From contig JAIRTK010000113.1 of NCBI GenBank assembly GCA_031254955.1, forward strand, positions 1 to 27,883: DNA of 27,883 nucleotides. The letters are read 5' to 3'. Shown here one piece after another: positions 15,720-22,495 of the stretch. The notes below the pieces were generated by a model. It had not been told where the DNA came from, made no database searches, and was given only the letters and a program-made list of their open reading frames with translations. Numbering within the stretch: position 1 is the first letter of the stretch; each line of letters opens with the position of its first letter. The translations under genes were made by a program, and so were the position numbers. The stretch comes from Opitutaceae bacterium. GTDB lineage: Bacteria > Verrucomicrobiota > Verrucomicrobiia > Opitutales > Opitutaceae.

Positions 15720-16853
15720 TTAAAGAACGGTTTTTGAGGTTAAGGGACGGGCACATGGGCTGTCATTGCCACCCGTCTGAGAACGTATTTTGACCAGAGG
15801 CGGGCGGCGGTTTCGGAGGTATCGGTCATTTGTAAGGACGGCGAGGCCCCCGGGTGGCAGGTTGTCGAAAATCCAGTTGAGATCGGCGGGAGGAATTTTG
15901 CCCCAGATGAGCAGCGGGCGCTCGCGCAAGATGGCGAGATGTTTTGAGTGGATCTCCCGGGCGGAGGGGCCACCGGTATCGATGTGCATTTCCACGAGGC
16001 TCACCCCCATTCTCAGATAAGCGTCAATGGGGACGAAACCGGTGGAGTGGGTGTGAATGGCAATATGCGGGAAGGCAGTGGTAACGCGGCGATCGCAAGG
16101 TTCGATGAATTGCTCGTAGAGGCTGGGTGAAAGCAGGGCAGCGGCGTCCTCTTGGTGCCAGACGGTTCCGGCGGGCATCCATGCGTTGTAGAAGAAGCTG
16201 CCGACGCCACTGTGGAAAAGCGGGATGCGGTCGAGTTGGAATTTTCCGGCAGCAATAAAAAATTCGGTTAATTTCTCCGAAACCCGGCGGACTTCCTCCG
16301 GACGGTCAAACATGGCCATAACGAACTCGGTGCTGCCATAGAGGGAAGAAAGCAGGTCGGAGATGCCACGCATCCGGGTTGTCGCTAGCGGGAAGCGTCC
16401 GTCTGCGTGTTTGGCGAGGGCATCGAGCATTTGTCCCATGAGTCGCGCCCAAGGGGAATCAGGGTCGAAGATGGGGACGTGGTCCGGGGAAAAGCGGGCT
16501 GGGGTTTCGGCGCGAATGGAACCGGTGGTATGGCTGACGAAGAGCGGGCACCCGAGGAGCGCCTCGAGCCAGGGGATGCCCCAGAAGGCGCTGCCGGAGA
16601 AGATGAAATCGCCACCGAGTTTTTCGGTTTCGAGGAAAAGCCTTTCGGCGTCGGCGGCATAGGCGTTGGGATCGAAATCGGCAGGCACCAGCGGACGCTC
16701 TTCAGGCAGTGAGCGGCTGGAAGGATAGCGCGGGAGCGGGAACTCGCTTCCGGGCGAAAAGCCGAAAAGCGGACGCTTGTTTTCGCGGCGGAGAAAGGAG
16801 CGGAAAAGCTCAACGCGTTGGGCGATGGGTTTGTGCAGGATGGCAACGTTCAT
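15720..16853 (-). CDS. Uroporphyrinogen decarboxylase (URO-D) fold protein, apparent frameshift near C-terminus
   Basis: The frame encodes 377 residues of the URO-D superfamily, which contains heme-pathway decarboxylases and corrinoid-dependent methyltransferases (MtaA/CmuA type). Typical stretches are FIFSGSAFWGIPWLEALLGCP, split here as FSGSAFWG and WLEALLGCP, together with IAIHTHSTGFVPIDAYL and MGVSLVEMHID. Verrucomicrobia commonly carry such proteins in sugar loci; their role is not settled. After residue 341 the sequence loses family character (RYLRNRRPPLVKIRSQTGG). A neighbouring minus-strand frame reads MTDTSETAARLWSKYVLRRV, a natural C-terminal helix. Dropping one A from the run at 15829-15831 joins them and moves the stop to 15740. 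This is either a real frameshift or a sequencing error. No signal peptide. Confidence 0.75.
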   Translation of the reverse strand: MNVAILHKPIAQRVELFRSFLRRENKRPLFGFSPGSEFPLPRYPSSRSLPEERPLVPADFDPNAYAADAERLFLETEKLGGDFIFSGSAFWGIPWLEALLGCPLFVSHTTGSIRAETPARFSPDHVPIFDPDSPWARLMGQMLDALAKHADGRFPLATTRMRGISDLLSSLYGSTEFVMAMFDRPEEVRRVSEKLTEFFIAAGKFQLDRIPLFHSGVGSFFYNAWMPAGTVWHQEDAAALLSPSLYEQFIEPCDRRVTTAFPHIAIHTHSTGFVPIDAYLRMGVSLVEMHIDTGGPSAREIHSKHLAILRERPLLIWGKIPPADLNWIFDNLPPGGLAVLTNDRYLRNRRPPLVKIRSQTGGNDSPCARPLTSKTVL

Positions 16854-16931
16854 GGAAGGGAAAAGAATACGATTTCCTTATGGAACGCAGGCTGGCCATC
16901 GCCACGCGGACAGCCTGCGCGGGGATCGCGT

Positions 16932-17675
16932 TCACTTGAGTTCCAGATAGTCGCTGTAAGGAGGACCGCGGTGGGCGTTGAGGATGGCGCGGGCGACTTT
17001 CTGGGCGAGCATCGCGGAGCCGAAGTGGCTAAAGTGAACATCGGCGGGCTGCTGCCATTGTTCGAGGTTCGGCAGGGCGGCGCGATAAAGGTCGTTCACA
17101 AAAGCGCGTTTCGCTTTCATGACTTCGAGCGCCTTGGCGTTATAGGGCAGTTCGGCACCGGGCCGGCGGCCAATGTTGTCGGGAGGGATTGGCGTGGTGG
17201 TGGCGAAGACAATGATGGCACCAGTGGCGCGCAGTTTGTCGATGAGTTGCGCGAGGTTTTGGGCGTAGCCGTCGGGGTTGGGGCCGCGACTGGTAAGGTC
17301 ATGCAGCCCCCAGTTGCAATGGATGACAGCCCATTTTTTGCCCGCAAGCCACTCGTCGAGATGCTCAAGCGTGTGGGTGGTGTTCTGCGCGTTGTCAGGC
17401 ACCCGGAAGACGTTGAACTTGCGCACGAGCAGGCTGCGGACATCGTTGATGTAGCCGATGGAAATAGAATCGCCAATGAGCAAGACATTGGGCAACGCGG
17501 GGTCGGCTTTTACGAAGCGCATGGGCGTGGAGTCGGCGCTGCCGGCGCCGGCGGCTTTGACAGCGGCGCGCCAAGCGGCCTCATCGTTGTAGATGTCGGC
17601 GGCGGAGAGCGGCGCGGCAAGGAGCGGCGCGATGGCGAGGATGAACAGGGTGATGATGATGCGGGGAGGTTTCAT
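16932..17675 (-). CDS. Secreted SGNH/GDSL esterase
   Basis: A 247-residue SGNH hydrolase with a Sec signal peptide (hydrophobic core IIITLFILAIAPLLA, cleavage probably after SAA). Block I with the nucleophile is VLLIGDSISIGY, S70. Block III is replaced by NWGLHD around 121-126, where the Asn usually helps form the oxyanion hole. Block V is ADVHFSHFG, with H214 and D212. The pattern resembles the carbohydrate-esterase-like SGNH proteins common in Verrucomicrobia and Planctomycetes, which remove acetyl groups from polysaccharides. It lies between the GH130 gene (36 bp upstream) and the URO-D gene (78 bp downstream) on the same strand, so deacetylation of a mannoside substrate is a fair guess. 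Confidence 0.85.
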   Translation of the reverse strand: MKPPRIIITLFILAIAPLLAAPLSAADIYNDEAAWRAAVKAAGAGSADSTPMRFVKADPALPNVLLIGDSISIGYINDVRSLLVRKFNVFRVPDNAQNTTHTLEHLDEWLAGKKWAVIHCNWGLHDLTSRGPNPDGYAQNLAQLIDKLRATGAIIVFATTTPIPPDNIGRRPGAELPYNAKALEVMKAKRAFVNDLYRAALPNLEQWQQPADVHFSHFGSAMLAQKVARAILNAHRGPPYSDYLELK

Positions 17676-17711
17676 GGGTTTTGTTCGACGGGGGACGGTT
17701 GGGAAGTGCGG

Positions 17712-18689
17712 TTATCCTTTTTTGATTTCATCGACAAGCGCATCGACGGTGGTGTAGGCGACGGCAATGTGCGTGTCGGCCGCGCCGTAGTAGATGGCGA
17801 GGCGGTTGGTGGCGCTGTCCACGAGGGCGGCGCAGGGGAAGACTACATTGGGAACATGGCCGACGGTTTCGTAGTCTGTTTCGGGCCAGAGAATCGGGCC
17901 GGCTTTTTTGGCGATGACTTTCCATGGCTCATCGAGGTCGAGCAGCATGGCGCCGGCGCTGTAAACGAAGCCGTTGCAGGTGTCCATGACGCCGTGGTAA
18001 ATCGTCAGCCAGCCTTCGCTGGTTTCGATGGGGGTGGCGCCGCCGCCGATCTTGGTGCGCTGCCAGCGGGATGCGCCGCGTTCGAGGACGAGGCGGTGCC
18101 TGCCCCAGAAGGTGAGGTCGGGGCTGGCCGAATAGAAGATGTCGCCGAAGGCGTTGTGGCCGGGGCCGCTGGGGCGTGAAAGCATGCCGTAGAAACCACC
18201 GATTTTCCTGGGGAAGAGAACGCCGTTTCGATTGAAGGGGAGGAAGGCGTTTTCCAGCTGCTCAAAGGTTTTGAAGTCGCGGGTCTTGGCGATGCCGATG
18301 GTGGGGCCGTAGTAGCCGTTGCACCAGTGAACGAAGTAGGCGTCGTCGATTTTGGCGATGCGGGGGTCGTAGCCGTATTCCGTTTCGCGTTTATCGGCGG
18401 GACAGGAGAGGAAGGGCAGCGGCTTTTCGTCGAGCTTCCAAATCAGGCCGTCGTCGCTGTGGCCGATATGGATGGCGGGCAGCACTTCCTCGTAGTCGAG
18501 GCGAAAGACGCCGATGAATTTGCCGTTGAAAGGAACGACGGCGGAATTGTAAACGGAGCGCGCGCCGGGGAAGGGGCGGCGGCCAATGACGGGGTTCCCT
18601 GTGTGCCGCCAGATGTAGCGGTCGCAACCGGCAGGACGTTCCTGCCAAGGGATGTTGGGCAACTCGGAAGCGAGGACTTTGATGGACAT
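17712..18689 (-). CDS. GH130 family beta-mannoside phosphorylase-like enzyme
   Basis: The 325-residue product is a five-bladed beta-propeller of glycoside hydrolase family 130. Family features are NSAVVPFNGKFIGVFR, the catalytic-acid segment YGYDPRI with D108, the NRNGVLFPRKIGG block with basic residues suited to phosphate binding, and KIGGGATPIETSEGWL. Characterised members phosphorolyse beta-1,4- or beta-1,2-mannosides to mannose 1-phosphate; a minority hydrolyse. The frame is open much further upstream (to 19010), but MSIKVLASELPNIPWQERP at 18689 matches a normal family start and the upstream extension is low-complexity and palindromic. No signal peptide, so cytoplasmic, like the beta-mannosidase at 6122. 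It is the first gene of the minus-strand operon. Confidence 0.87.
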   Translation of the reverse strand: MSIKVLASELPNIPWQERPAGCDRYIWRHTGNPVIGRRPFPGARSVYNSAVVPFNGKFIGVFRLDYEEVLPAIHIGHSDDGLIWKLDEKPLPFLSCPADKRETEYGYDPRIAKIDDAYFVHWCNGYYGPTIGIAKTRDFKTFEQLENAFLPFNRNGVLFPRKIGGFYGMLSRPSGPGHNAFGDIFYSASPDLTFWGRHRLVLERGASRWQRTKIGGGATPIETSEGWLTIYHGVMDTCNGFVYSAGAMLLDLDEPWKVIAKKAGPILWPETDYETVGHVPNVVFPCAALVDSATNRLAIYYGAADTHIAVAYTTVDALVDEIKKG

Positions 18690-18850
18690 GGATGATGATC
18701 GAGGGTTGTTGGTTGTTGGATGTGCTTTATGGAGCGGGAAATGGATCAATGGGGAATGGCTGGAGGACGTGCGGGAGACAGAAGGCCTGGGGAAAACATG
18801 TGGTATTTTGGATGCGTTGGGAGATTCAGCGGAATGTTTACGGCGATTGC

Positions 18851-18863
18851 AGATTGTCAACAG
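18851..18863. promoter_or_regulatory. Candidate operator upstream of GH130 (TGTTGACA core)
   Basis: Read on the minus strand this is CTGTTGACAATCT, 160 bases upstream of the GH130 start. The same TGTTGACA(A) core occurs at 20379 and 20624 between the GntR regulator and the second hydrolase gene. The core TGT-NN-ACA is close to the short palindromes bound by FadR-subfamily GntR regulators. It also resembles a -35 box, so its role is ambiguous. Confidence 0.35.
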
Positions 18864-18902
18864 TATTTCTTTTACTAATCGGTGCCGCGCGCAGCCTCTG
18901 AC

Positions 18903-19020
18903 GTAACGCCAACTGGCGGACTGTCGCTTCGCTCGAAACCTGGTCTGCCGCTGGGCGGACCTTCGGCCCGTCAGCAGGTTGGGTTCCGGGCGAAGCGAGA
19001 AGCCTGACAACCTGCGTTAC
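18903..19020. repeat. Nested imperfect palindrome (about 118 bp)
   Basis: Three nested pairs of complementary arms surround a common centre: GTAACGC 18903-18909 with GCGTTAC 19014-19020, TCGCTTCGC 18924-18932 with GCGAAGCGA 18990-18998, and AACCTG 18937-18942 with CAGGTT 18975-18980. The whole could form a cruciform or a long branched RNA hairpin. No protein is supported. It resembles the palindromic elements at 10847 and 19208 in style but not in sequence. Confidence 0.55.
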
Positions 19021-19120
19021 ACCGGCAGCGCGTGACAGCAGCTACCAACCACAAATAAGGCGGGACGCCGAAGGCTGTCCTCAACCCAAAGAGGCGATGG
19101 AACGGGGTTTCATGAAGTCT

Positions 19121-19145
19121 ATCGTATCCTATAGGCGGATACGAT
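19121..19145. promoter_or_regulatory. 9-bp perfect inverted repeat, possible operator or hairpin
   Basis: ATCGTATCC (19121-19129) and its exact complement GGATACGAT (19137-19145) flank a 7-base spacer. A looser outer pair GGAAC/GTTCC lies further out. The size suits a dimeric repressor site or a small hairpin. It lies between the GntR and GH130 genes. Confidence 0.3.
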
Positions 19146-19207
19146 TATCGGATGTTCCGTAAGGACGGGCGCTACGAGTGGCCCGTAAAACGCAAAAATT
19201 GTGCCAT

Positions 19208-19348
19208 CCCATTTCCCAGTGAAAAGTATACTTTAGAAGCAGAGCCATGCAGGGGCTTCGCTTGCGAAGCCCGTTGCTGGTGCACGGTTATCAAGCCGGG
19301 CGTCGCTTGCGACGCCCCTGCAAAAGTGTGATTTTCATTGGGAATGGG
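19208..19348. repeat. MITE/REP-like element with two hairpins
   Basis: Outer arms CCCATTTCCCAGTGAAAA (19208-19225) and TTTTCATTGGGAATGGG (19332-19348) are complementary apart from one mismatch and one extra base. Inside, GCAGGGGC at 19249 pairs with GCCCCTGC at 19314-19321. Two perfect 9-bp hairpins with TT loops lie at 19253-19272 and 19298-19317; they differ from each other by two compensating changes. The arrangement of outer inverted repeat plus TT-loop hairpins is the same architecture as the 10847 element, though the sequences differ. Confidence 0.7.
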
Positions 19349-19536
19349 TATCGTCCCATGCGCCGCCATGCCATGCGCGGACAGATACGCCGGGGCTTTC
19401 TGTCCGCTGGATGAGTTTTAAGCGTGGCGACAAGCGTGGCGACTCAAGCCTGCAACCGCCGTTTGCAGGATGCCATCTTGTGGATGCCTAGCGGGCGCGC
19501 CCGAATCTGCGCAAGCGCAATGGAGCTGAAGAAGGC

Positions 19537-20217
19537 CTACAGGATATTCTTTTCCAGAGCGGCAATGGCTTGCTCAAGCTGGCGCTTCTTGATGGCGGAG
19601 ACAATGGCGCAATGCTCCTCGTAGCTCTCCATCCCGCGCTTGAGAAGCTTTTTGGCTTGGAGCGCCGTGAGGGATAGGGATTCGTCGTTGCCTTCCGTCA
19701 AGTAGTTGGTTTGCGAGTAGTGATGGGGGAGAAGCAAACACGTGATGAGCGGAAGCCAGACCGCAATCAGACTGCCGTCGCCCACGCGCTCAAGTATCGA
19801 GCGATGAAAATTCATGTCGCACTCAAGGATGTTCGGTATGTCCGCGCGCTCGCATATCGTCTTGAATTGCTCCAGATGCGTCTCCCATTCGGCCACGTCG
19901 GCATCGGTGATTTTCGGGAAAATCCGTCGCAGCGAGTGCATCTCTATTTGCTGGCGCAGCGTCACGAAAAGCGCTCGCGTCTCCTTCGATGCGCGTTTTT
20001 TCACACGCACGCCGCGGTTTGGCTCGGCCACCAGCAGGCCCTCCTTGGTCAATTGCAACAACGCGTCGCGTATCGGCCCACGGCTGACTCCATAGCGTTT
20101 CGCCAAGTGCTGCTCGCGCAACGCCGAGCCTTCGCCGTATCCTCCCGACAGGATCTCGGTGCGGAGATGGTTGACAATTTGCTCGCGAATGGTGCGGACA
20201 ACAGGGACACTTCTCAT
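19537..20217 (-). CDS. GntR family regulator, FadR/FCD subfamily
   Basis: A 226-residue transcription factor. Residues about 8-75 are the winged helix: VRTIREQIVNHLRTEILSG, split here as IREQIVNHL and LRTEILSG, then LREQHLAKRYGVSRGPIRDAL and EGLLVAEPNRGVRV. The rest is an all-helical FCD ligand domain with metal/effector-type residues such as ECDMNFHRSIL and YEEHCAIV. Such proteins are usually repressors released by a sugar acid or other carboxylate intermediate. I prefer the ATG at 20217 (MRSVPVVRTI) over 20268 because the winged helix normally starts within ten residues. It lies between the mannoside operon and hydrolase copy 2 and probably controls one or both. No effector can be named. 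Confidence 0.9.
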   Translation of the reverse strand: MRSVPVVRTIREQIVNHLRTEILSGGYGEGSALREQHLAKRYGVSRGPIRDALLQLTKEGLLVAEPNRGVRVKKRASKETRALFVTLRQQIEMHSLRRIFPKITDADVAEWETHLEQFKTICERADIPNILECDMNFHRSILERVGDGSLIAVWLPLITCLLLPHHYSQTNYLTEGNDESLSLTALQAKKLLKRGMESYEEHCAIVSAIKKRQLEQAIAALEKNIL

Positions 20218-20378
20218 GGATTGGCTCAATGTAACTGAGCAACACGCCGGATTAAGGCAGGTTGTCAATCAAATTACACGATGGACGAATAATCGCGCGA
20301 AGCATTTTGCAGGCGGCCGATTGAATTCTATCCTGATTTTAATGAACTAGATAAAAAACGCGCGATTGATAATTGAAG

Positions 20379-20388
20379 ATTGTTGACA
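20379..20388. promoter_or_regulatory. Candidate operator ATTGTTGACA (distal)
   Basis: An exact copy of the 10-base ATTGTTGACA found at 20624. It also lies within the arm of the 20372/20526 inverted repeat, whose other end contains ATTGACAAT. Possible GntR site or -35 element. Confidence 0.35.
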
Positions 20389-20623
20389 GCAGGACAATGC
20401 TGAGGCGGAGGTTCGCCCTCTCCATTGACAGCAGGATTCCTCCGCACAGGGGGCGATGAGGGAGGCATCGTGGTCTGTTTTCAAAAAAGAACCGTTCTGT
20501 CGCCTTGTCGGCAATCAAATCATTGACAATCTTCAATACGACATGTCCTGTCGTTGGGCGGTTCACCCGGAAAAAGCATATTCTCCCCTTCTTGTTTAAC
20601 AGCCCTTTATGCAATCATTAGAA

Positions 20624-20634
20624 ATTGTTGACAA
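20624..20634. promoter_or_regulatory. Candidate operator ATTGTTGACAA (proximal to hydrolase copy 2)
   Basis: This site lies about 105 bases upstream of the hydrolase copy 2 ATG. It contains the near-palindrome TTGT-TG-ACAA and an ideal TTGACA -35 hexamer, so operator and promoter may overlap. No clear -10 box is found 16-18 bases downstream. Confidence 0.35.
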
Positions 20635-20736
20635 AATACTTTCCTTGAAAGCTGTTGTCCGGCTTATGTCACCGAAAGCCACCCGCCTGCTTCAGGTCAG
20701 GGAAGTCGATGCGCCACGGCAACTTTCAACATCACC

Positions 20737-22482
20737 ATGATGAACCTCGAACAGCCAAAATCTTCAAACACCCCCGCCATGCTTGCCGCGCTCCTCGCCG
20801 CGGCGTTCCTGCACCTTCAGCCGGAGAGCCATGCCGCGGCCAATCCGCCCGCACCCGTGCCCGCGCGCGCCCAGGCGCCCTTTCGCGTTCTCTACAACAA
20901 CGACACCACCAATATCACCGCGTGCATCAGCCCCTTTTTCAAAAAAGGCCAGGCCTTCGCCCCTGAAATGATTGACGCCTCGGTCGCCGAGGCGGCCGGC
21001 GCCGACGCGCACATGTTTTCGCCGGGACTCGTGTGGGTGCCATTTTGGAAAAGCAAACTTTATCCGCCTGATGAACATTTTCGCTGGTGGCGGAACACCT
21101 TCCCCAACGGTCGGTTGCATCCGATTGCGCATTATCTGCTCGCTGGTGGCGACATCGTCGCGGACTTCCTGAAAAGCTGCCGCGCGCAGGGTGTGGCCGC
21201 TTTTGTCTCCGTGCGCCTCAACGACTATCACCGCGTCGAATTTCTGGACGCCCCCGGCGACGCCAGACTTGAGGAATTCGACTCGATTTGCATCGACCGT
21301 TTTCGACGCGGGCATCCCGAGTGGCGCCTGCATCCGCCCGCCATTCGCGACCGCGACTCACGCATGGCGGACGACGCCGACTCGCGCTCCGTTTTTGAGG
21401 CGCGTGACAGCGGTGTCATGGACTGGGCCGAACCCGGCGTGCGCGCGCGCATGGCCGCCTTCATCGACGAACTCGCCGAAAACTACGACATCGACGGCAT
21501 CGAACTCGATTTCCTGCGACACTACCGCTTCTTTCGCCCGGACGGCGCGCTCACTCCCGCCGAACGCTCCCGCATCATGACCGGCTTCGTCTCGCAAGTC
21601 CGCCGGACGCTCGACCGCACCGCGCCTGCCGGCAAACGCCGCTGGCTCTGCGTGCGCATCCCCGCCGTGCTCTCGCTGCACGCCCCGCTCGGCATCGACG
21701 CCGCCGCGTTTGCGGACGCCGGTGTGGACATGTTTAACCTCTCCTCGAATTACTTCACCGTGCAGCAGGATGTCGATGTTGCGGCCGTGCGCCGCCTCGC
21801 GCCACACGCCTCGATTTATCTCGAAATGAACCAGTGCACCGCCAAAGGCCCCGATGTCTCGCGCGGGCATGGCGACAACTTCATCTACCGCCGCACCACC
21901 GACGAGCAATTCCTCACCACCGCCCGCCTCGCCCTCGCGCGCGGAGCCGATGGCGTCAGCCTGTTCAACTTCGCCTATTACCGCGACTACGGCGAAGACC
22001 CCTCGCGCGGCCCTTTCAACGAGCCCCCCTTCCACATCCTCCCGCAACTCGCCGACCCCGCCCGCGTCATGACCGCCACGCCCTGCCACTACTATCTCGT
22101 CCCCATGTGGCGCTCGCCCTACGGCAACCCCGTGCAACTTCCCAAAAAACTTCATCCCGGCGACACCGCCGCGCTCCACATGGACCTCGTCGCGCCGGCA
22201 TCCGGCTGGCAAAAAAACGCCCGCCTCCGCGTCCAGACAAAAGACCTCATGCCCGCCGCCGCCACTTGGTCCGCCAGCCTCAACGGCGTTGCCCTCGCGC
22301 CGTCCGCCGATATTTCCGAACCGCTTCCTCCGCCCTATCCGCCCATGCTTGGCACCCCGCAAACCCTCCGTGCGTGGAGCATTCCGCCCGCGCTTCTCAA
22401 AGACGGCCAAAACAAAATCGAAATCACCCTGCGCAAAGGCCCCGCCGCCGAGATCATTTTCGCCGACATCATCACCGAATAA
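20737..22482 (+). CDS. Secreted family-10-like TIM-barrel glycoside hydrolase, copy 2
   Basis: At 581 residues this is the longest of three paralogues (others at 8623 and 24076). A long N-terminal region with a hydrophobic stretch MLAALLAAAFLHL and a cleavage-like SHAAA is followed by a Pro/Ala linker, then the TIM-barrel domain starting at FRVLYNNDTTN. The key motif is DIDGIELDFLRH at 251-262 (acids D253, E256, D258), with E429 in FNEPPFH. It shares nearly every motif with copy 1, including RRTTDEQF and FNFAYYRDYG, and is visibly closer to copy 1 than to copy 3. A unique acidic insert (RDRDSRMADDADSRS) is present before VMDWAEPG. The ATG at 20737 is followed directly by a second ATG at 20740; either may serve. 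The esterase gene starts 13 bases after its stop. Confidence 0.8.
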   Translation: MMNLEQPKSSNTPAMLAALLAAAFLHLQPESHAAANPPAPVPARAQAPFRVLYNNDTTNITACISPFFKKGQAFAPEMIDASVAEAAGADAHMFSPGLVWVPFWKSKLYPPDEHFRWWRNTFPNGRLHPIAHYLLAGGDIVADFLKSCRAQGVAAFVSVRLNDYHRVEFLDAPGDARLEEFDSICIDRFRRGHPEWRLHPPAIRDRDSRMADDADSRSVFEARDSGVMDWAEPGVRARMAAFIDELAENYDIDGIELDFLRHYRFFRPDGALTPAERSRIMTGFVSQVRRTLDRTAPAGKRRWLCVRIPAVLSLHAPLGIDAAAFADAGVDMFNLSSNYFTVQQDVDVAAVRRLAPHASIYLEMNQCTAKGPDVSRGHGDNFIYRRTTDEQFLTTARLALARGADGVSLFNFAYYRDYGEDPSRGPFNEPPFHILPQLADPARVMTATPCHYYLVPMWRSPYGNPVQLPKKLHPGDTAALHMDLVAPASGWQKNARLRVQTKDLMPAAATWSASLNGVALAPSADISEPLPPPYPPMLGTPQTLRAWSIPPALLKDGQNKIEITLRKGPAAEIIFADIITE

Positions 22483-22495
22483 AAACTGGATTCCC

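Larger units (their letters stand above)
18690..19536. other. 847-bp gene-free region between GH130 and GntR genes
   Basis: The region holds the GH130 leader (18690-18865) with a TGTTGACA site, two long palindromic elements and a 9-bp inverted repeat, all listed separately. It also has GCGGACAGA/TCTGTCCGC arms at 19377-19385 and 19399-19407, and a perfect 12-bp tandem duplication of AAGCGTGGCGAC at 19420-19443. I see no convincing coding sequence, tRNA or CRISPR. The open minus-strand frame from 19010 to the GH130 start is probably non-coding. Confidence 0.6.
20269..20736. other. Regulatory region between GntR and hydrolase copy 2
   Basis: This divergent 468-bp gap has no credible gene and is more AT-rich than its surroundings. 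It carries TTGTTGACA-type sites (listed separately), a related TTGTCAAT at 20262-20269 next to the GntR start, and a pair of 12-bp direct repeats TTGACAGCAGGA (20383-20394, 20425-20436). Complementary arms ATTGAAGATTGT (20372-20383) and ACAATCTTCAAT (20526-20537) lie about 140 bp apart, and a small hairpin ACGACA/TGTCGT lies at 20538-20554. It probably contains both promoters; the exact start sites cannot be read. Confidence 0.5.

Noticed and set aside
15720..16853. HemE (uroporphyrinogen decarboxylase for heme synthesis)
   Set aside because: The sequence has the fold but not the N-terminal RPVDRxPVW(L/M)MRQAGR motif of HemE, and the gene lies in a sugar operon.
16818..18179. Long open frame (453 codons) on the plus strand opposite the URO-D, SGNH and GH130 genes
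   Set aside because: It spans three well-supported minus-strand genes and has the same low-information Gly/Val/Asp-rich composition; no motif recognised.
18690..19010. N-terminal extension of the GH130 frame up to 19010
   Set aside because: The extension is Arg/Ser/Thr-rich, crosses part of a palindromic element and does not resemble GH130; a normal family start lies at 18689.
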